From Longimicrobiales bacterium (lineage in GTDB: Bacteria > Gemmatimonadota > Gemmatimonadetes > Longimicrobiales > Gaopeijiaceae): a stretch of 64,000 bases of DNA. The stretch covers positions 1 to 64,000 of the forward strand of contig JANQRP010000024.1 of assembly GCA_028284495.1 (NCBI GenBank), in the 5' to 3' direction. The position numbers and the translations under genes were made by a program. A model generated the notes under the pieces. The model had not been told where the DNA came from. It was given only the letters and a program-made list of their open reading frames with translations, and made no database searches. Numbering within the stretch: the stretch's first letter is position 1; each line of letters opens with the position of its first letter. Below are positions 11,686-22,241 of this stretch, piece by piece.

Positions 11686-12382
11686 CACCGCCGTCCCCGC
11701 CATCGCGGCGCGGGACGTCCACAAGGTGTATCGGTCGGGAGCCGAGCAGCTCCATGTCCTGCGGGGCGTGTCGCTCGAACTCCACCCGGGGGAGGCGGTC
11801 GCGATCGTCGGCGGGTCGGGCTCCGGGAAGTCCACGCTCCTGCACCTGCTGGGCGCGCTCGATCGACCGAGCGAGGGCCGGATCGAGCTCGGCGGACAGG
11901 ACATCGCCGGACTCGACGACGACACCCTCGCCGGTCTCCGGAATCGGGGCATCGGCTTCGTCTTCCAGTTCCACCACCTCCTCCGCGAGTTTTCGGCGCT
12001 GGAGAACGTGATGATGCCGGCGCTCATCGCGGGACGGAGCGCCCGGGAGGCCGAGGATCGCGCGCGGGACCTCCTCGCCGCGGTCGGGCTCTCCGAACGC
12101 GAAGACCATGTGTCCACCGAGCTTTCGGGGGGCGAGCAGCAGCGAGTGGCCGTGGCCCGGGCGCTCGTGAACGAGCCGCTCGTTCTGCTCGCGGACGAGC
12201 CCTCGGGCAACCTCGACGGAGAGACCAGCGCCCGGCTCCACGATCTGCTCTTCCGCATTCGGGCGGAGAGGGGCGTCGCCATGGTTCTCGTGACGCACAA
12301 CCCGGAGCTCGCAGGGATGGCCGACCGGATCCTCACGCTCTCCCAGGGCGTTCTGCATGGGGAGGTGCGCCATGAAGTGTGA
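11678..12382 (+). CDS. lolD: Lipoprotein-releasing ABC transporter ATP-binding protein
   Basis: Walker A GGSGSGKSTLLHLLGALDRPSEG, signature LSGGEQQRVAVARALVNEPLVLLADEPSGNLD. Confidence 0.93.
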   Translation: MSSTAVPAIAARDVHKVYRSGAEQLHVLRGVSLELHPGEAVAIVGGSGSGKSTLLHLLGALDRPSEGRIELGGQDIAGLDDDTLAGLRNRGIGFVFQFHHLLREFSALENVMMPALIAGRSAREAEDRARDLLAAVGLSEREDHVSTELSGGEQQRVAVARALVNEPLVLLADEPSGNLDGETSARLHDLLFRIRAERGVAMVLVTHNPELAGMADRILTLSQGVLHGEVRHEV

Positions 12383-12866
12383 GTCCTGCGGGGAGAACGA
12401 CGCGGTCGTTCACCTCACCCAGATCGAGAGCAACGAGATGAACGTGGTCCACCTGTGCGAGTCGTGCGCCGCGGAGCAGGGGCTCGACACCCCGGCCGAC
12501 GCCCCGAGCCTTCCGCTGGCGGATTTCCTGGCGGAGATGAGCGGTGGTGATGCGACGTCCGGCTCGGCGGCGGCGGGACGCTGCCCCTTCTGCGGCCTGA
12601 CCTTTTCGGAGTTCCGCGAGGTCGGTCGGCTCGGGTGTCCGCAGTGCTGGAGCGCGTTCGAGGATCACCTGCAGGGGCTTCTCCGTCGCGTACATGGCGC
12701 GACCACCCACATCGGCAAGGTGTACCTGCCGCCGGACCCATCCGCCTCCGAGCGCGAAAAGCGGCTCCAGGCCCTCCGTCGCCGGCTCGAGCGCGCTGTC
12801 GAGCTCGAGGACTTCGAGCGCGCGGCGGAGCTCCGCGACGAGATTCGCGCCTTCGAGCCCAGCTGA
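12372..12866 (+). CDS. mcsA: McsA-like UvrB/UvrC-motif zinc-binding protein
   Basis: MKCESCGENDAVVHLTQ and CPFCGLTFSEFREVGRLGCPQCW zinc motifs; C-terminal UVR motif ([24 protein letters not shown]); precedes mcsB-clpC. Confidence 0.9.
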   Translation: MKCESCGENDAVVHLTQIESNEMNVVHLCESCAAEQGLDTPADAPSLPLADFLAEMSGGDATSGSAAAGRCPFCGLTFSEFREVGRLGCPQCWSAFEDHLQGLLRRVHGATTHIGKVYLPPDPSASEREKRLQALRRRLERAVELEDFERAAELRDEIRAFEPS

Positions 12867-12885
12867 GGCGGGGAGGCTCAGACCC

Positions 12886-14007
12886 ATGCACATCACGGAC
12901 ATCCCCGATCTCGGACTCGACTGGCTTGACGCGAGCGGTGAGCGCGCCGACGTGGTTCTTTCCACGCGGGTCCGCCTCGCCCGCAACCTGCAGGGTCACG
13001 CGTTCGGCCCCCGCGCCCGGATCAACGACCGCGAGGCCGTGCTCCGCCAGATGCGCGATCAGGGCCTCCGGGCGGACGCCCTCGCACGGGCCCGTCTGGT
13101 CGAGCTCACCGATGTCGACGCGCGGACGCGTGAGATCCTGCTCGAGCGGCGACTGATCTCGAAGGACCTGCTGCGCGAGGACGGCGACGTGGTGCGCGGT
13201 TCGGCCGTGGTCGTCAGTCCGGACGGCCCGCTCGGCGTCATGGTGAACGAGGAGGACCACCTGCGGATTCAGGCGATCGTCTCCGGGCTCCGGCTCAACG
13301 AGGCGTGGAGCGAAGTGGACCGCCTCGACGAGGAGCTGGGCCGCGAACTGCCCTTCGCCTTCCACCCGACGTACGGGTTCCTGACGAGCTGTCCCACCAA
13401 CGTGGGGACGGGCCTGCGTGCGTCGGTGCTCGTGCACCTGCCGGGCCTCGTCCTGACGAAGGAGATCTCGAAGGTCCTGCACGGCCTCGGCCAGGTGGGT
13501 CTCACCTTCCGGGGGCTCTACGGCGAGGGCTCGGAGGTCGTGGGCAACTTCTTCCAGATCTCGAACCAGACCACGCTCGGAAAGACGGAAGAGGACCTCG
13601 TCGAGCACCTCGACAAGGTCGTCCGACAGGTGGTGAAGCACGAATCGCAGGCCCGCGCGATGCTGCTCCGCGACGCTCGATCCGTGACCGAGGACAAGAT
13701 CTGGCGGGCCTACGGTTTACTGCGCTACGCCCGCAGTCTATCCTTCGAGGAACTCATGAATCTTCTGAGTGGAGTGCGCCTCGGAGTGAGCCTGAACATT
13801 CTTCCGAAGCCCCGAGTATACACACTCAACAAGCTCATGATCTTCACTCAGCCCGCGCACCTCGAACAGGCCGCGGGCCGAGATCTTTCAGAGGCCGAGG
13901 GTGACGCGCATCGCGCGAGTTACGTTCGGAAGATTCTCGCCGACGAGGGTGACGTCGCGCCGGATGTGGACGCGAGCGACGAGCCCGGTTCGGGTGACGA
14001 TTCGTAG
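12886..14007 (+). CDS. mcsB: Protein-arginine kinase McsB
   Basis: VVLSTRVRLARNLQGHAFG; FLTSCPTNVGTGLRASVLVHLP guanidino kinase motif. Confidence 0.95.
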   Translation: MHITDIPDLGLDWLDASGERADVVLSTRVRLARNLQGHAFGPRARINDREAVLRQMRDQGLRADALARARLVELTDVDARTREILLERRLISKDLLREDGDVVRGSAVVVSPDGPLGVMVNEEDHLRIQAIVSGLRLNEAWSEVDRLDEELGRELPFAFHPTYGFLTSCPTNVGTGLRASVLVHLPGLVLTKEISKVLHGLGQVGLTFRGLYGEGSEVVGNFFQISNQTTLGKTEEDLVEHLDKVVRQVVKHESQARAMLLRDARSVTEDKIWRAYGLLRYARSLSFEELMNLLSGVRLGVSLNILPKPRVYTLNKLMIFTQPAHLEQAAGRDLSEAEGDAHRASYVRKILADEGDVAPDVDASDEPGSGDDS

Positions 14008-14034
14008 ACACCGCGCAGGCGAGCCGAGAGCGAC

Positions 14035-16548
14035 ATGAACTACAACTTCACCGACCGGGTTCGGAAGGTCCTCGCGATGGCCCGTGAGGAGGCGATTCGT
14101 CTCCAGCACGACTATGTGGGCACCGAACACATCCTCCTCGGCCTGATCCGCGAGGGGGAGGGGGTCGCCGCGGCCGTCCTGACCAACCTCAACGTCGATC
14201 TCGACGAGGTGCACGAGCGGGTCGAGGAGTCGGTCCGGAAGGGCAAGGCGACGATCGCGCTCGGCGAACTGCCCTATACCTCCCGCGCCAAGAAGGTGCT
14301 CGAGTTCGCCATGACCGAGGCGCGGGAGTTCAACCACTCGTACGTGGGCACCGAGCACCTGCTTCTCGGGCTGCTCCGCGAGGAAAAGGGGATCGCCGCC
14401 CAGGTGCTCAACCACCTCGGTATCAGCCTGGAGGACGCACGCGCGGAGACGCTCAAGGTGCTCGGCTCCGACGTCGGCGGATCCTCGGGCGGCGGCGAGC
14501 CGGCAGGCATCGGGGGCGGTGGCTCCGACTCGGATGCGTCGTCCGGGTCCGGGGGTGGCAAGGGCGACAAGAAGTCCAAGACCCCCGCGCTCGACCACTT
14601 CTGCCGCGACCTCACCGAGCTCGCCCGGCAGGACAAGCTCGACCCGACCATCGGTCGTTCGACCGAGATCGAGCGGGTCATCGAGATCCTCTGCCGCCGC
14701 AAGAAGAACAATCCGGTGCTCATCGGAGAGCCCGGGGTGGGCAAGACCGCGATCGTCGAGGGTCTGGCGCAGCTCATCTCGCGTGGCGAGGTGACCGAGG
14801 CGCTCCGTGACTATCGCGTGCTGGCCCTCGACATGGCGGCCGTCATCGCGGGCACGAAGTACCGGGGTCAGTTCGAGGAGCGCCTCAAGGCGGTCATGAA
14901 CGAGATCCAGCAGAGCCAGACCGTCATCCTGTTCATCGACGAGCTCCACACGCTCGTGGGTGCGGGTGCGGCGGAGGGTGCCATCGACGCGTCGAACATG
15001 CTCAAGCCGGCGCTGGCGCGCGGCGAGCTGCAGTGCATCGGCGCGTCCACCCTGAACGAGTACCGGAAGTACATCGAAAAGGACGGGGCCCTCGAGCGGC
15101 GCTTCCAGCCGGTGATCGTGGACCCGCCCGCCCTGGACGAGACCGTCGAGATCCTCAAGGGCCTCCGTGGTCACTATGAGGACCACCACCGGGTCACGAT
15201 CCCGGACGAGACCCTCGAGCAGGCAGCGCGGCTCTCGGAGCGCTACATCACGGACCGGTTCCTGCCCGACAAGGCGATCGACGTGATCGACGAGGCGGGT
15301 GCGCGGAAACGGATCGCGTCGCAGGTGCCGCCGCCCGAGGTCGAGGAGCTCAAGGGGGCGCTGGAGGAGATCGCGGAAAGGAAGGAGGATGCGATCAAGG
15401 ACCAGGACTTCGAGCGAGCCGCAGAGCTGCGGGACGACGAGAAGGGGTTGCTCGACCGGATCCGTACGGCCGAGGAGGAGTGGGAGGAGGAGCGCCGCCA
15501 GCACCGGCCCTCGATCGAGGTCGAGGATGTCGCCTTCATCGTCGGGCGCTGGACGGGGATCCCGGTGAACCGGATCCAGGCGGCCGAGACGGAGCGCCTC
15601 GTCAACATGGAAGAGGAACTCCACCAGCGCGTCGTCGGCCAGCACGACGCGATCGTGGCGATCAGCCGCGCGATCCGGCGGAGCCGCGCGGGTCTCAAGG
15701 ATCCCAACCGGCCGATCGGTTCGTTCATCTTCTCGGGCCCGACGGGGGTCGGGAAGACCGAGCTGGCCCGGGCGCTCGCCGAGTTCCTGTTCGCCGACCG
15801 AGATGCGCTCATCCGCGTCGACATGAGCGAGTACATGGAGAAGTTCTCCGTCTCGCGGCTGATCGGTGCGCCTCCGGGGTACGTCGGCTACGAGGATTCC
15901 GGGGCGCTCACCAAGGCCGTCCGGCGCCGTCCGTACTCGGTGGTGCTTCTCGACGAGGTCGAGAAGGCCCATCCGGACGTGTTCAACATCCTCCTGCAGG
16001 TCCTCGACGAGGGGCACCTGACGGACAACTACGGGCGGGTCATCGACTTCAAGAACACGGTCCTGATCATGACGTCGAACCTCGGTGCCCGGGACATCTC
16101 CAAGGGCGGTGGGCTCGGCTTCCAGTCGGCCGACCCGAAGTCGAGCTACGAGGTCATGCAGAACAAGGTGCGCGACGAGATCGAGCGCGCGTTCAACCCC
16201 GAGTTCCTCAACCGGGTGGACGACACGATCGTCTTCCACCCGCTCTCCCGCGACCAGATCGGCGAGATCGTGCACATCCTGCTCAAGGACGTGCGCGTCC
16301 GCCTGGCCGAGGAGGAGATGACGATCTCGCTCAGCGACGACGCCATCGAGTTCCTGGTCGACAAGGGGTACGACGAGAAGTACGGAGCGCGGCCCCTCAA
16401 ACGGGCGATCCAGCGTTACCTCGAGGACCCGCTCTCGGAGCGGATCCTCGTGTCGGAGTTCTCGGCGGGTGACGAGATCGAGGTGGACCGGGCGGACGAC
16501 GGCGAAGGACTTTCGCTTCGAGCCGGATCGACCACGACCCGTACGTGA
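14035..16548 (+). CDS. clpC: ATP-dependent Clp protease ATP-binding subunit ClpC
   Basis: Clp_N repeats ([19 protein letters not shown]), two AAA+ Walker A motifs ([35 protein letters not shown]) with UVR middle motif. Confidence 0.97.
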   Translation: MNYNFTDRVRKVLAMAREEAIRLQHDYVGTEHILLGLIREGEGVAAAVLTNLNVDLDEVHERVEESVRKGKATIALGELPYTSRAKKVLEFAMTEAREFNHSYVGTEHLLLGLLREEKGIAAQVLNHLGISLEDARAETLKVLGSDVGGSSGGGEPAGIGGGGSDSDASSGSGGGKGDKKSKTPALDHFCRDLTELARQDKLDPTIGRSTEIERVIEILCRRKKNNPVLIGEPGVGKTAIVEGLAQLISRGEVTEALRDYRVLALDMAAVIAGTKYRGQFEERLKAVMNEIQQSQTVILFIDELHTLVGAGAAEGAIDASNMLKPALARGELQCIGASTLNEYRKYIEKDGALERRFQPVIVDPPALDETVEILKGLRGHYEDHHRVTIPDETLEQAARLSERYITDRFLPDKAIDVIDEAGARKRIASQVPPPEVEELKGALEEIAERKEDAIKDQDFERAAELRDDEKGLLDRIRTAEEEWEEERRQHRPSIEVEDVAFIVGRWTGIPVNRIQAAETERLVNMEEELHQRVVGQHDAIVAISRAIRRSRAGLKDPNRPIGSFIFSGPTGVGKTELARALAEFLFADRDALIRVDMSEYMEKFSVSRLIGAPPGYVGYEDSGALTKAVRRRPYSVVLLDEVEKAHPDVFNILLQVLDEGHLTDNYGRVIDFKNTVLIMTSNLGARDISKGGGLGFQSADPKSSYEVMQNKVRDEIERAFNPEFLNRVDDTIVFHPLSRDQIGEIVHILLKDVRVRLAEEEMTISLSDDAIEFLVDKGYDEKYGARPLKRAIQRYLEDPLSERILVSEFSAGDEIEVDRADDGEGLSLRAGSTTTRT

Positions 16549-16570
16549 GGCGAGGGAAGGGGAGGGGAAG

Positions 16571-19018
16571 GTGAAGGCACATCGGGCGGCGATCGCCGCC
16601 TGCGCGCTGATGTGTGGCCTCGCGGCCGCCGCGCCGACGCAGGCTCAGGCGCCGCAGCCGCAGGCCGGCAATCGACTCGTCGTGGACTCGCTGGCCATCA
16701 CGGGCTCGAGCCGCGTGGTGCGCTCCACCATCGTTTCCTCCCTGGGATTCGTGCCCGGAGACACGATCACGGTGCAGGACGTCCAGGCCGCCGAGAAGCG
16801 ACTGTGGGCGTCGGGTCAGTTCTCGGACGTCAGCGTGTTCGCCCGTGGGACGGGCGCGCCCGGGGATCCCGCGATCGTGGAGGTGGTCCTCGCGGAGGCA
16901 CCGCTGGTGCGCCGGATCGAGGTCCGCGGACTCGAGCGCGCGGACGACGGCGTCGTCCGGGACTCCACCTCGCTCGAGGTGAACGAGCCCTTCCGGATGC
17001 AGGAGCTGCCGATCGCCGAACGGGCCATCCGGAGCGCGCTCGCGAACGCGGGGATTCCCTTCGCCCGGATCGAGAGCCGCGCCGAGCCGGTTCCCGACCA
17101 GGACAACGTGGTGGACGTCCTGATCGAGGTGGAAGAGGGCGATCGCGTGGCGATCGCCGAATGGGTGATCGAGGGGAACGAGCGGATCTCGGACGACGAC
17201 ATCATCGGCGCCGTGACCCAGAAGCCGGAGGGCTTCCTGTGGCGGCGCACCGGGGCCTTCGAGCGCGACGCCTACGAGGCCGACCTCGCCGCGTCGATCC
17301 CTCGGCTGTACCTGTCGCGCGGATACCTCGACTTCGAGGTCGTCTCGGATACCGTGATCGTCGACCCCAACACCGGGAAGGCACGGGTCGAACTGTACGT
17401 CGAGGAGGGCCCCCAGTACCGCGTCGGGCAGCTGTCCATCGAGGGGAATCGCGAGTTCGAGGACGAGCAGCTGGAGCAGTTCCTCCTGCCGCAGGGCGGG
17501 GGACTGCTCAGCACGCTCGGTCTCACGGGGAACGCGGGCGAGGAGGAGCGGTTCGGGCGAGTGTTCGACGCCGTCGCCTTCGAGGAGATCACGGGGCCGA
17601 ACGGCGGGATCCGCAACCTCTACAACAACGAAGGCTTCATCTTCGCGCAGGTTCTGGGCTCGGTCGAGAAGCTGCCTCCGGCGGAGGAGGGCGGCGATCC
17701 GCTCGTCGCGCTCGATGTGCTCATCCAGGAGAACACGCCGGCGTTCATCGACGAGGTTCGGATCGTCGGAAACGAGTATACCTACGATCGCGTCATCCGC
17801 GACCGCATCACGGTGCTGCCCGGCGACGTCTTCTCGCAGGACCGCATCATCCAGAGTGTCCGGAACATCGAGGGCCTCGGGTTCTTCGAGCCTCTCCAGC
17901 CCGGGCCGGAACTCATCCAGGTCGACTCGGAGACCGGTGAGGTCGACGTCACCTTCGTCGTGGAGGAGCGGCAGACCGGGACGCTGAACTTCGGAACCTC
18001 CGTGGGCGGTGGCGTCGGCCTGTCGGGGTTCATCGGCTACGACCAGCCCAACCTCTTCGGTCAGGCCAAGTCGGGTTCGGTGCGCTGGGACTTCGGCCGG
18101 TTCGTGAACAGCTTCACGCTGAGCTTCACCGACCCGGCCCTCTTCCAGAGTCGGACCAGCGGCACGATCCAGCTCTTCAACTCCCGCGACCGCTTCTTCC
18201 AGTTCTCGTCCGGGCGTCGCCAGCGGATCGGAGGGTCGGTTCGGTTCGGGTTCCCCTTTCCGGGGGCGCTTCGAACGCGGATCTTCGCCGGATACTCGCT
18301 GTCCCGGACGGAGTTCACGCTGTTCGAGGGCGCCGACGACACGTCGCTCTTCGGCCGCCCCTCGGGGACGCTGAGCCAGCTGAACTTCGGCATCGTCCGC
18401 GAGAACCGCGACAACGTCCTGTTCCCGTCGAGCGGTTCTCGCCTGAGCTGGAACGTCGAGGTGAACGGCGGCGTGCTCGGCGGCGACGGCGACTTCACGA
18501 AGCACCTCGTGGAATCCGAGCTCTGGACGCCGGTCTGGGTGTTCGGTGGCGACGGCGGCGGTTCACCGACGGTCATCGCGCTCGGCACGCGGCTTCGTGG
18601 CGGCACCATCCTCGGCGACGTCGACGACTTCCCCTTCGAGCGCTTCTGGATGGGTGGCGTTCAGTTCGGCGAGGCCCTCCGTGGCTACGACGAGACGTCG
18701 ATCACGCCGTTCGGGTTCTTCCCCGAGCGCTCGCGGGACATCGCCGACATCAATCGGCTCGGTGACGCGTTCGTCTCGATCTCGACCGAACTCGCCCTCC
18801 GAGCGAGCCAGCAGTTCAGCCTGCGGGCGTTCTTCGACGCAGGGAACGTGTGGACATCGTTCGATCAGGTGAGTCCGAACAACCTCTTCCGGGGCGCCGG
18901 TCTCGGTGCCACGGTCATCACGCCGTTCGGACCCATCGGACTCGATTACGCGTATGGATTCGACAAGACCGAGCCGGGGTGGCAGTTCCACTTCACCTTC
19001 GGTGGTCAGGGCTTCTGA
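16571..19018 (+). CDS. bamA: Outer membrane protein assembly factor BamA
   Basis: Multiple POTRA domains and C-terminal Omp85 barrel (PFGPIGLDYAYGFDKTEPGWQFHFTFGGQGF). Confidence 0.95.
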   Translation: MKAHRAAIAACALMCGLAAAAPTQAQAPQPQAGNRLVVDSLAITGSSRVVRSTIVSSLGFVPGDTITVQDVQAAEKRLWASGQFSDVSVFARGTGAPGDPAIVEVVLAEAPLVRRIEVRGLERADDGVVRDSTSLEVNEPFRMQELPIAERAIRSALANAGIPFARIESRAEPVPDQDNVVDVLIEVEEGDRVAIAEWVIEGNERISDDDIIGAVTQKPEGFLWRRTGAFERDAYEADLAASIPRLYLSRGYLDFEVVSDTVIVDPNTGKARVELYVEEGPQYRVGQLSIEGNREFEDEQLEQFLLPQGGGLLSTLGLTGNAGEEERFGRVFDAVAFEEITGPNGGIRNLYNNEGFIFAQVLGSVEKLPPAEEGGDPLVALDVLIQENTPAFIDEVRIVGNEYTYDRVIRDRITVLPGDVFSQDRIIQSVRNIEGLGFFEPLQPGPELIQVDSETGEVDVTFVVEERQTGTLNFGTSVGGGVGLSGFIGYDQPNLFGQAKSGSVRWDFGRFVNSFTLSFTDPALFQSRTSGTIQLFNSRDRFFQFSSGRRQRIGGSVRFGFPFPGALRTRIFAGYSLSRTEFTLFEGADDTSLFGRPSGTLSQLNFGIVRENRDNVLFPSSGSRLSWNVEVNGGVLGGDGDFTKHLVESELWTPVWVFGGDGGGSPTVIALGTRLRGGTILGDVDDFPFERFWMGGVQFGEALRGYDETSITPFGFFPERSRDIADINRLGDAFVSISTELALRASQQFSLRAFFDAGNVWTSFDQVSPNNLFRGAGLGATVITPFGPIGLDYAYGFDKTEPGWQFHFTFGGQGF

Positions 19019-19067
19019 TCAAGTAAAACGGGTCGTGACCCCAGACGGCACGACCAGGACGGAGAAC

Positions 19068-19610
19068 ATGATGCGTCGAGCAGCACTTGGAGCACTCCTC
19101 ACGACGATGACCCTCGCCGGATCCACCGGCGTGGCCGCGCAGGATTCCGCGCTGCGGGTCGGCTTCATCAACAGCGAGGCGATCCTCCAGCAGGCGCCCG
19201 GCTACCAGGAGGCGATTCAGCAGTTCCAGTCCGAGCTGCAGTCGATGGAACAGGAGTTCCAGCCCCGGACGGCCGAGTTGCAGCAGATGATGGCCGACTA
19301 CGACCAGCAGGCGCTGGCGCTGTCCGACACGGCGCGCGCCATGCGGGAGGAGGCGATCTTCCAGAAGCAGCAGCAGGTACAGCTGGAGGCCAATCAGATG
19401 CAGCAGCGCGCCCAGCAGCGTCAGGCGCAGCTCATGCAGCCTGTGATGGATCGGGTCTCGGAGGCCATCGAGGCGGTCCGGGTGGAGGGAGGCTACGCGC
19501 TGATCTTCGACGCGGCGGCCGGCGGCCTCGTGGCGGCCGATCCGGAGCTCGATCTCACGGATACGGTCGTGGCGCGGCTGAACACCGCGCAGCCGGGCGG
19601 AGAGCGCTGA
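19068..19610 (+). CDS. skp: OmpH/Skp-family periplasmic chaperone
   Basis: Signal peptide, 'RVGFINSEAILQQAPGYQEAIQQFQSELQ', long coiled coil, C-terminal YALIFDAAAGGLVAADPELDLTDTVVARLN; position between bamA and lpxD. Confidence 0.92.
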   Translation: MMRRAALGALLTTMTLAGSTGVAAQDSALRVGFINSEAILQQAPGYQEAIQQFQSELQSMEQEFQPRTAELQQMMADYDQQALALSDTARAMREEAIFQKQQQVQLEANQMQQRAQQRQAQLMQPVMDRVSEAIEAVRVEGGYALIFDAAAGGLVAADPELDLTDTVVARLNTAQPGGER

Positions 19611-19791
19611 CGCTCGGCCGCACCCGCGCGGTACCCGGCGCCGGCCCTGTGATGCCCCGCATCGGCCCCGGCGCCCGGGCGACGTCCTCGAGAGGCTCAT
19701 ACCTGCGTGACGCGGGCGTGGGCCTCTCGTCACATTCTCCCTCGCCGGCCATGACGTCCCACCCAGCCACCTCTCCCGTGGAGGCCCCCTG

Positions 19792-20901
19792 ATGGACCGC
19801 CCCGCCCCCACCTCCGGCACCCCCGGCGACCAGACCGACCTCGTCCCCCTGACACTCGGGACGATCGCCGCGTGGTGCGGGGGCCACGTGGACGGGGATC
19901 CCGACACGGTGGTGGAATCCGTCCGACCTCTGGATCGGGCCGATGAGCGGGCCCTCGGCCTGGTCGCCGACCCCCGGTACGTCGCGGGGGTCCCCGACTC
20001 CAGGGCGGGCGCCATCCTGGTCGCGTCCGAACTGGTGGAGCGCGTCGCCAGGATCGACGATCGCCCCCGGCTGGTGGTGGACGATCCGCGTGCGGCGATG
20101 ATTCCGGTCCTGGTTCGCCTCGACCCGACTCCCCATTACGAGGCAGGCATCCACCCGACCGCCATCGTCGAGCACGGCGTCCGGATCGGAGAGGGGACCA
20201 GCGTCGGGCCCTGGGCGGTACTCGAGCGAGGTGCCGAGCTGGGCGCGCGAACCCGGGTCGGGGCGCACTGCGTGGTCGGGCGCGGCGCTCGAATCGGCGC
20301 CGACGGCTACCTCCACCCGCACGTCGTCCTCTACCCGGGAGCCGTCCTCGGTGATCGGGTGATCGTCCACGCGGGCGCGCGGATCGGCTCCGACGGCTTC
20401 GGCTACGTGTTCGAGGAGGGTCGCGCGTCGAAGATCCCCCAGATCGGCCGGGCCGTGCTCGGTGACGACGTCGAGATCGGTGCGAACGCATGCATCGATC
20501 GGGGCTCGATCGGCGACACCGACGTGGGGGACGGCGTAAAGCTCGACAACCTCGTACAGGTCGGCCACAACGTGCGGCTCGGCGCGCACGGGGCGTTCGC
20601 GGCGCAGGCGGGAGTCGCGGGCTCGACCACCGTCGGACCGTATGCCCGGGTCGCCGGGCAGGTCGGGCTGAACGGCCACATAGAGGTGGGGGCGAACGTC
20701 ACGGTCGCGCCCGCCGGCAAGGTGTTCCAGTCGGTGCCCGAAGCGAGGGCCGAGCTCATGGGTCACCCCGCCCGCGACGCACACGAGTCCGCGCGGATCT
20801 GGGCGGCGGAGAAGCGCCTTCCGGACCTTCGGAAGCGGGTGCGGGCGCTGGAGAAGGAACTGGAGGCGCTGCGTCTACGGATCGACCCTGCCTCGGGTTA
20901 G
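19792..20901 (+). CDS. lpxD: UDP-3-O-(3-hydroxymyristoyl)glucosamine N-acyltransferase
   Basis: Left-handed beta-helix hexapeptides; DGFGYVFEEGRASKIPQIGRAVLGDDVEIGANACIDRG. Confidence 0.96.
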   Translation: MDRPAPTSGTPGDQTDLVPLTLGTIAAWCGGHVDGDPDTVVESVRPLDRADERALGLVADPRYVAGVPDSRAGAILVASELVERVARIDDRPRLVVDDPRAAMIPVLVRLDPTPHYEAGIHPTAIVEHGVRIGEGTSVGPWAVLERGAELGARTRVGAHCVVGRGARIGADGYLHPHVVLYPGAVLGDRVIVHAGARIGSDGFGYVFEEGRASKIPQIGRAVLGDDVEIGANACIDRGSIGDTDVGDGVKLDNLVQVGHNVRLGAHGAFAAQAGVAGSTTVGPYARVAGQVGLNGHIEVGANVTVAPAGKVFQSVPEARAELMGHPARDAHESARIWAAEKRLPDLRKRVRALEKELEALRLRIDPASG

Positions 20902-20957
20902 ATTCAGCCGACCGTCCGGACGGCTCGGCCGTCGACCGTTCACCCCCATCTCGCACC

Positions 20958-22241
20958 ATGAGCGAACGGCAACGCACCCTCGCCGGCCCCGTCGAACTCT
21001 CGGGCACCGGCGTCCACTCGGGTGAACCTTCGCGCGTCCGGATGCTTCCCGCCGAGGAGGGCACGGGGGTCCGCTTCCGGCGCATGGACCTCGACGGTCG
21101 CCCCGAGATTCCGGCGGACCTCGACCACGTGGTCGACACCCGGCTGGGCACGAGCATCGGAATCGAGGGCGCCGAGGTGCTCACGGTGGAGCACCTGATG
21201 GCGGCCCTGGCGGCGCGCTACGTGGACAACGCCGTCGTGGAGATCGACGGCCCCGAGCCCCCGATCCGCGACGGGTCGTTCGCGGAGTTCCTGGCCGCGA
21301 TCGACGAGGCGGGTGTCGAGGAGCAGAACGCTCCGGCGCCCATCGTGGAGGTCGGGGACGTGCTCCACGTCCAGGGCGGCCCGGGCGTCAGCTACGTGTG
21401 CACGCCGCACGACGGGTATCGCGTATCGGCGACGATCGACTTCGACCATCCGGCGATCGGTCGCCAGTACGCCTCCTTCGACTTCGGGGAGGGCGCGTTC
21501 CCGGGGCAGGTCGCGCCGGCACGGACGTTCGGGTTCCGGGAGGACGGCGAAGCGCTCCGCCAGAAGGGGCGCGCTCTCGGTGCCTCGCTGGCGAACACGA
21601 TCGTCCTGGACGCGACCGGTGTCCTGAACGACGAGGGTCTCCGCTTCGACGACGAGTTCGTCCGCCACAAGATCGGGGACGTCGTCGGGGACCTGGCGCT
21701 GCTCGGATCGCGCATCCGGGGTCACATCGTGGCGGAGCGGCCCAGCCACGAAGGCAACGTCATCCTGGCGAAGGCGCTTCGTGAGCATGTGCGCGTCGCG
21801 GCGGCGCCGATCGTGGACGCGGCCCGCATCATGGAGTACCTGCCGCACCGGTACCCGATGCTCCTCGTCGACCGCATCGTGGACTTCGAGGTCGGGAAGC
21901 GCATCGTCGGGATCAAGAACGTCACGATCAACGAGCCCTTCTTCCAGGGGCACTATCCCGGTCACCCGATCATGCCGGGCGTGCTGATCATCGAGGCGAT
22001 GGCACAGGCGGGCGGGCTGCTCCTGATGGACGCCGTGGACGATCCGGAGGAGAAGGTCGTCTACTTCATGAGCCTCGACAACGTGAAGTGGCGGCGGCCC
22101 GTGCTGCCGGGCGATCAGCTCGTCATGGAGCTCGAGCTTCTCAAGTTCCGACGGGGCGTGTGTCGGATGCGGGGCGTGGCTCGGGTCGCGGGCGACGTCG
22201 TCGCCGAGGCCGAACTCATGGCACGGGTGATGGACAAGTGA
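20958..22241 (+). CDS. lpxC/fabZ: Bifunctional UDP-3-O-acyl-GlcNAc deacetylase / 3-hydroxyacyl-ACP dehydratase (LpxC-FabZ fusion)
   Basis: LpxC motifs (SGTGVHSG, LTVEHLMAALAA, HKIGDVVGDLALLG) continuing in frame into FabZ (IMEYLPHRYPMLLVDRIVDFE, NEPFFQGHYPGHPIMPGVLIIEAMAQAGG). Confidence 0.96.
   Translation: MSERQRTLAGPVELSGTGVHSGEPSRVRMLPAEEGTGVRFRRMDLDGRPEIPADLDHVVDTRLGTSIGIEGAEVLTVEHLMAALAARYVDNAVVEIDGPEPPIRDGSFAEFLAAIDEAGVEEQNAPAPIVEVGDVLHVQGGPGVSYVCTPHDGYRVSATIDFDHPAIGRQYASFDFGEGAFPGQVAPARTFGFREDGEALRQKGRALGASLANTIVLDATGVLNDEGLRFDDEFVRHKIGDVVGDLALLGSRIRGHIVAERPSHEGNVILAKALREHVRVAAAPIVDAARIMEYLPHRYPMLLVDRIVDFEVGKRIVGIKNVTINEPFFQGHYPGHPIMPGVLIIEAMAQAGGLLLMDAVDDPEEKVVYFMSLDNVKWRRPVLPGDQLVMELELLKFRRGVCRMRGVARVAGDVVAEAELMARVMDK

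Noticed and set aside
13888-16275. 795-aa minus-strand ORF antisense to clpC
   Set aside because: High-GC antisense artefact: Arg/Asp/Leu-rich composition with no family motif, fully covered by the unambiguous clpC on the + strand. The same applies to other long antisense ORFs (e.g. 3225-5252 vs rnr, 31771-34221 vs uvrC, 51908-53878, 56232-58223).
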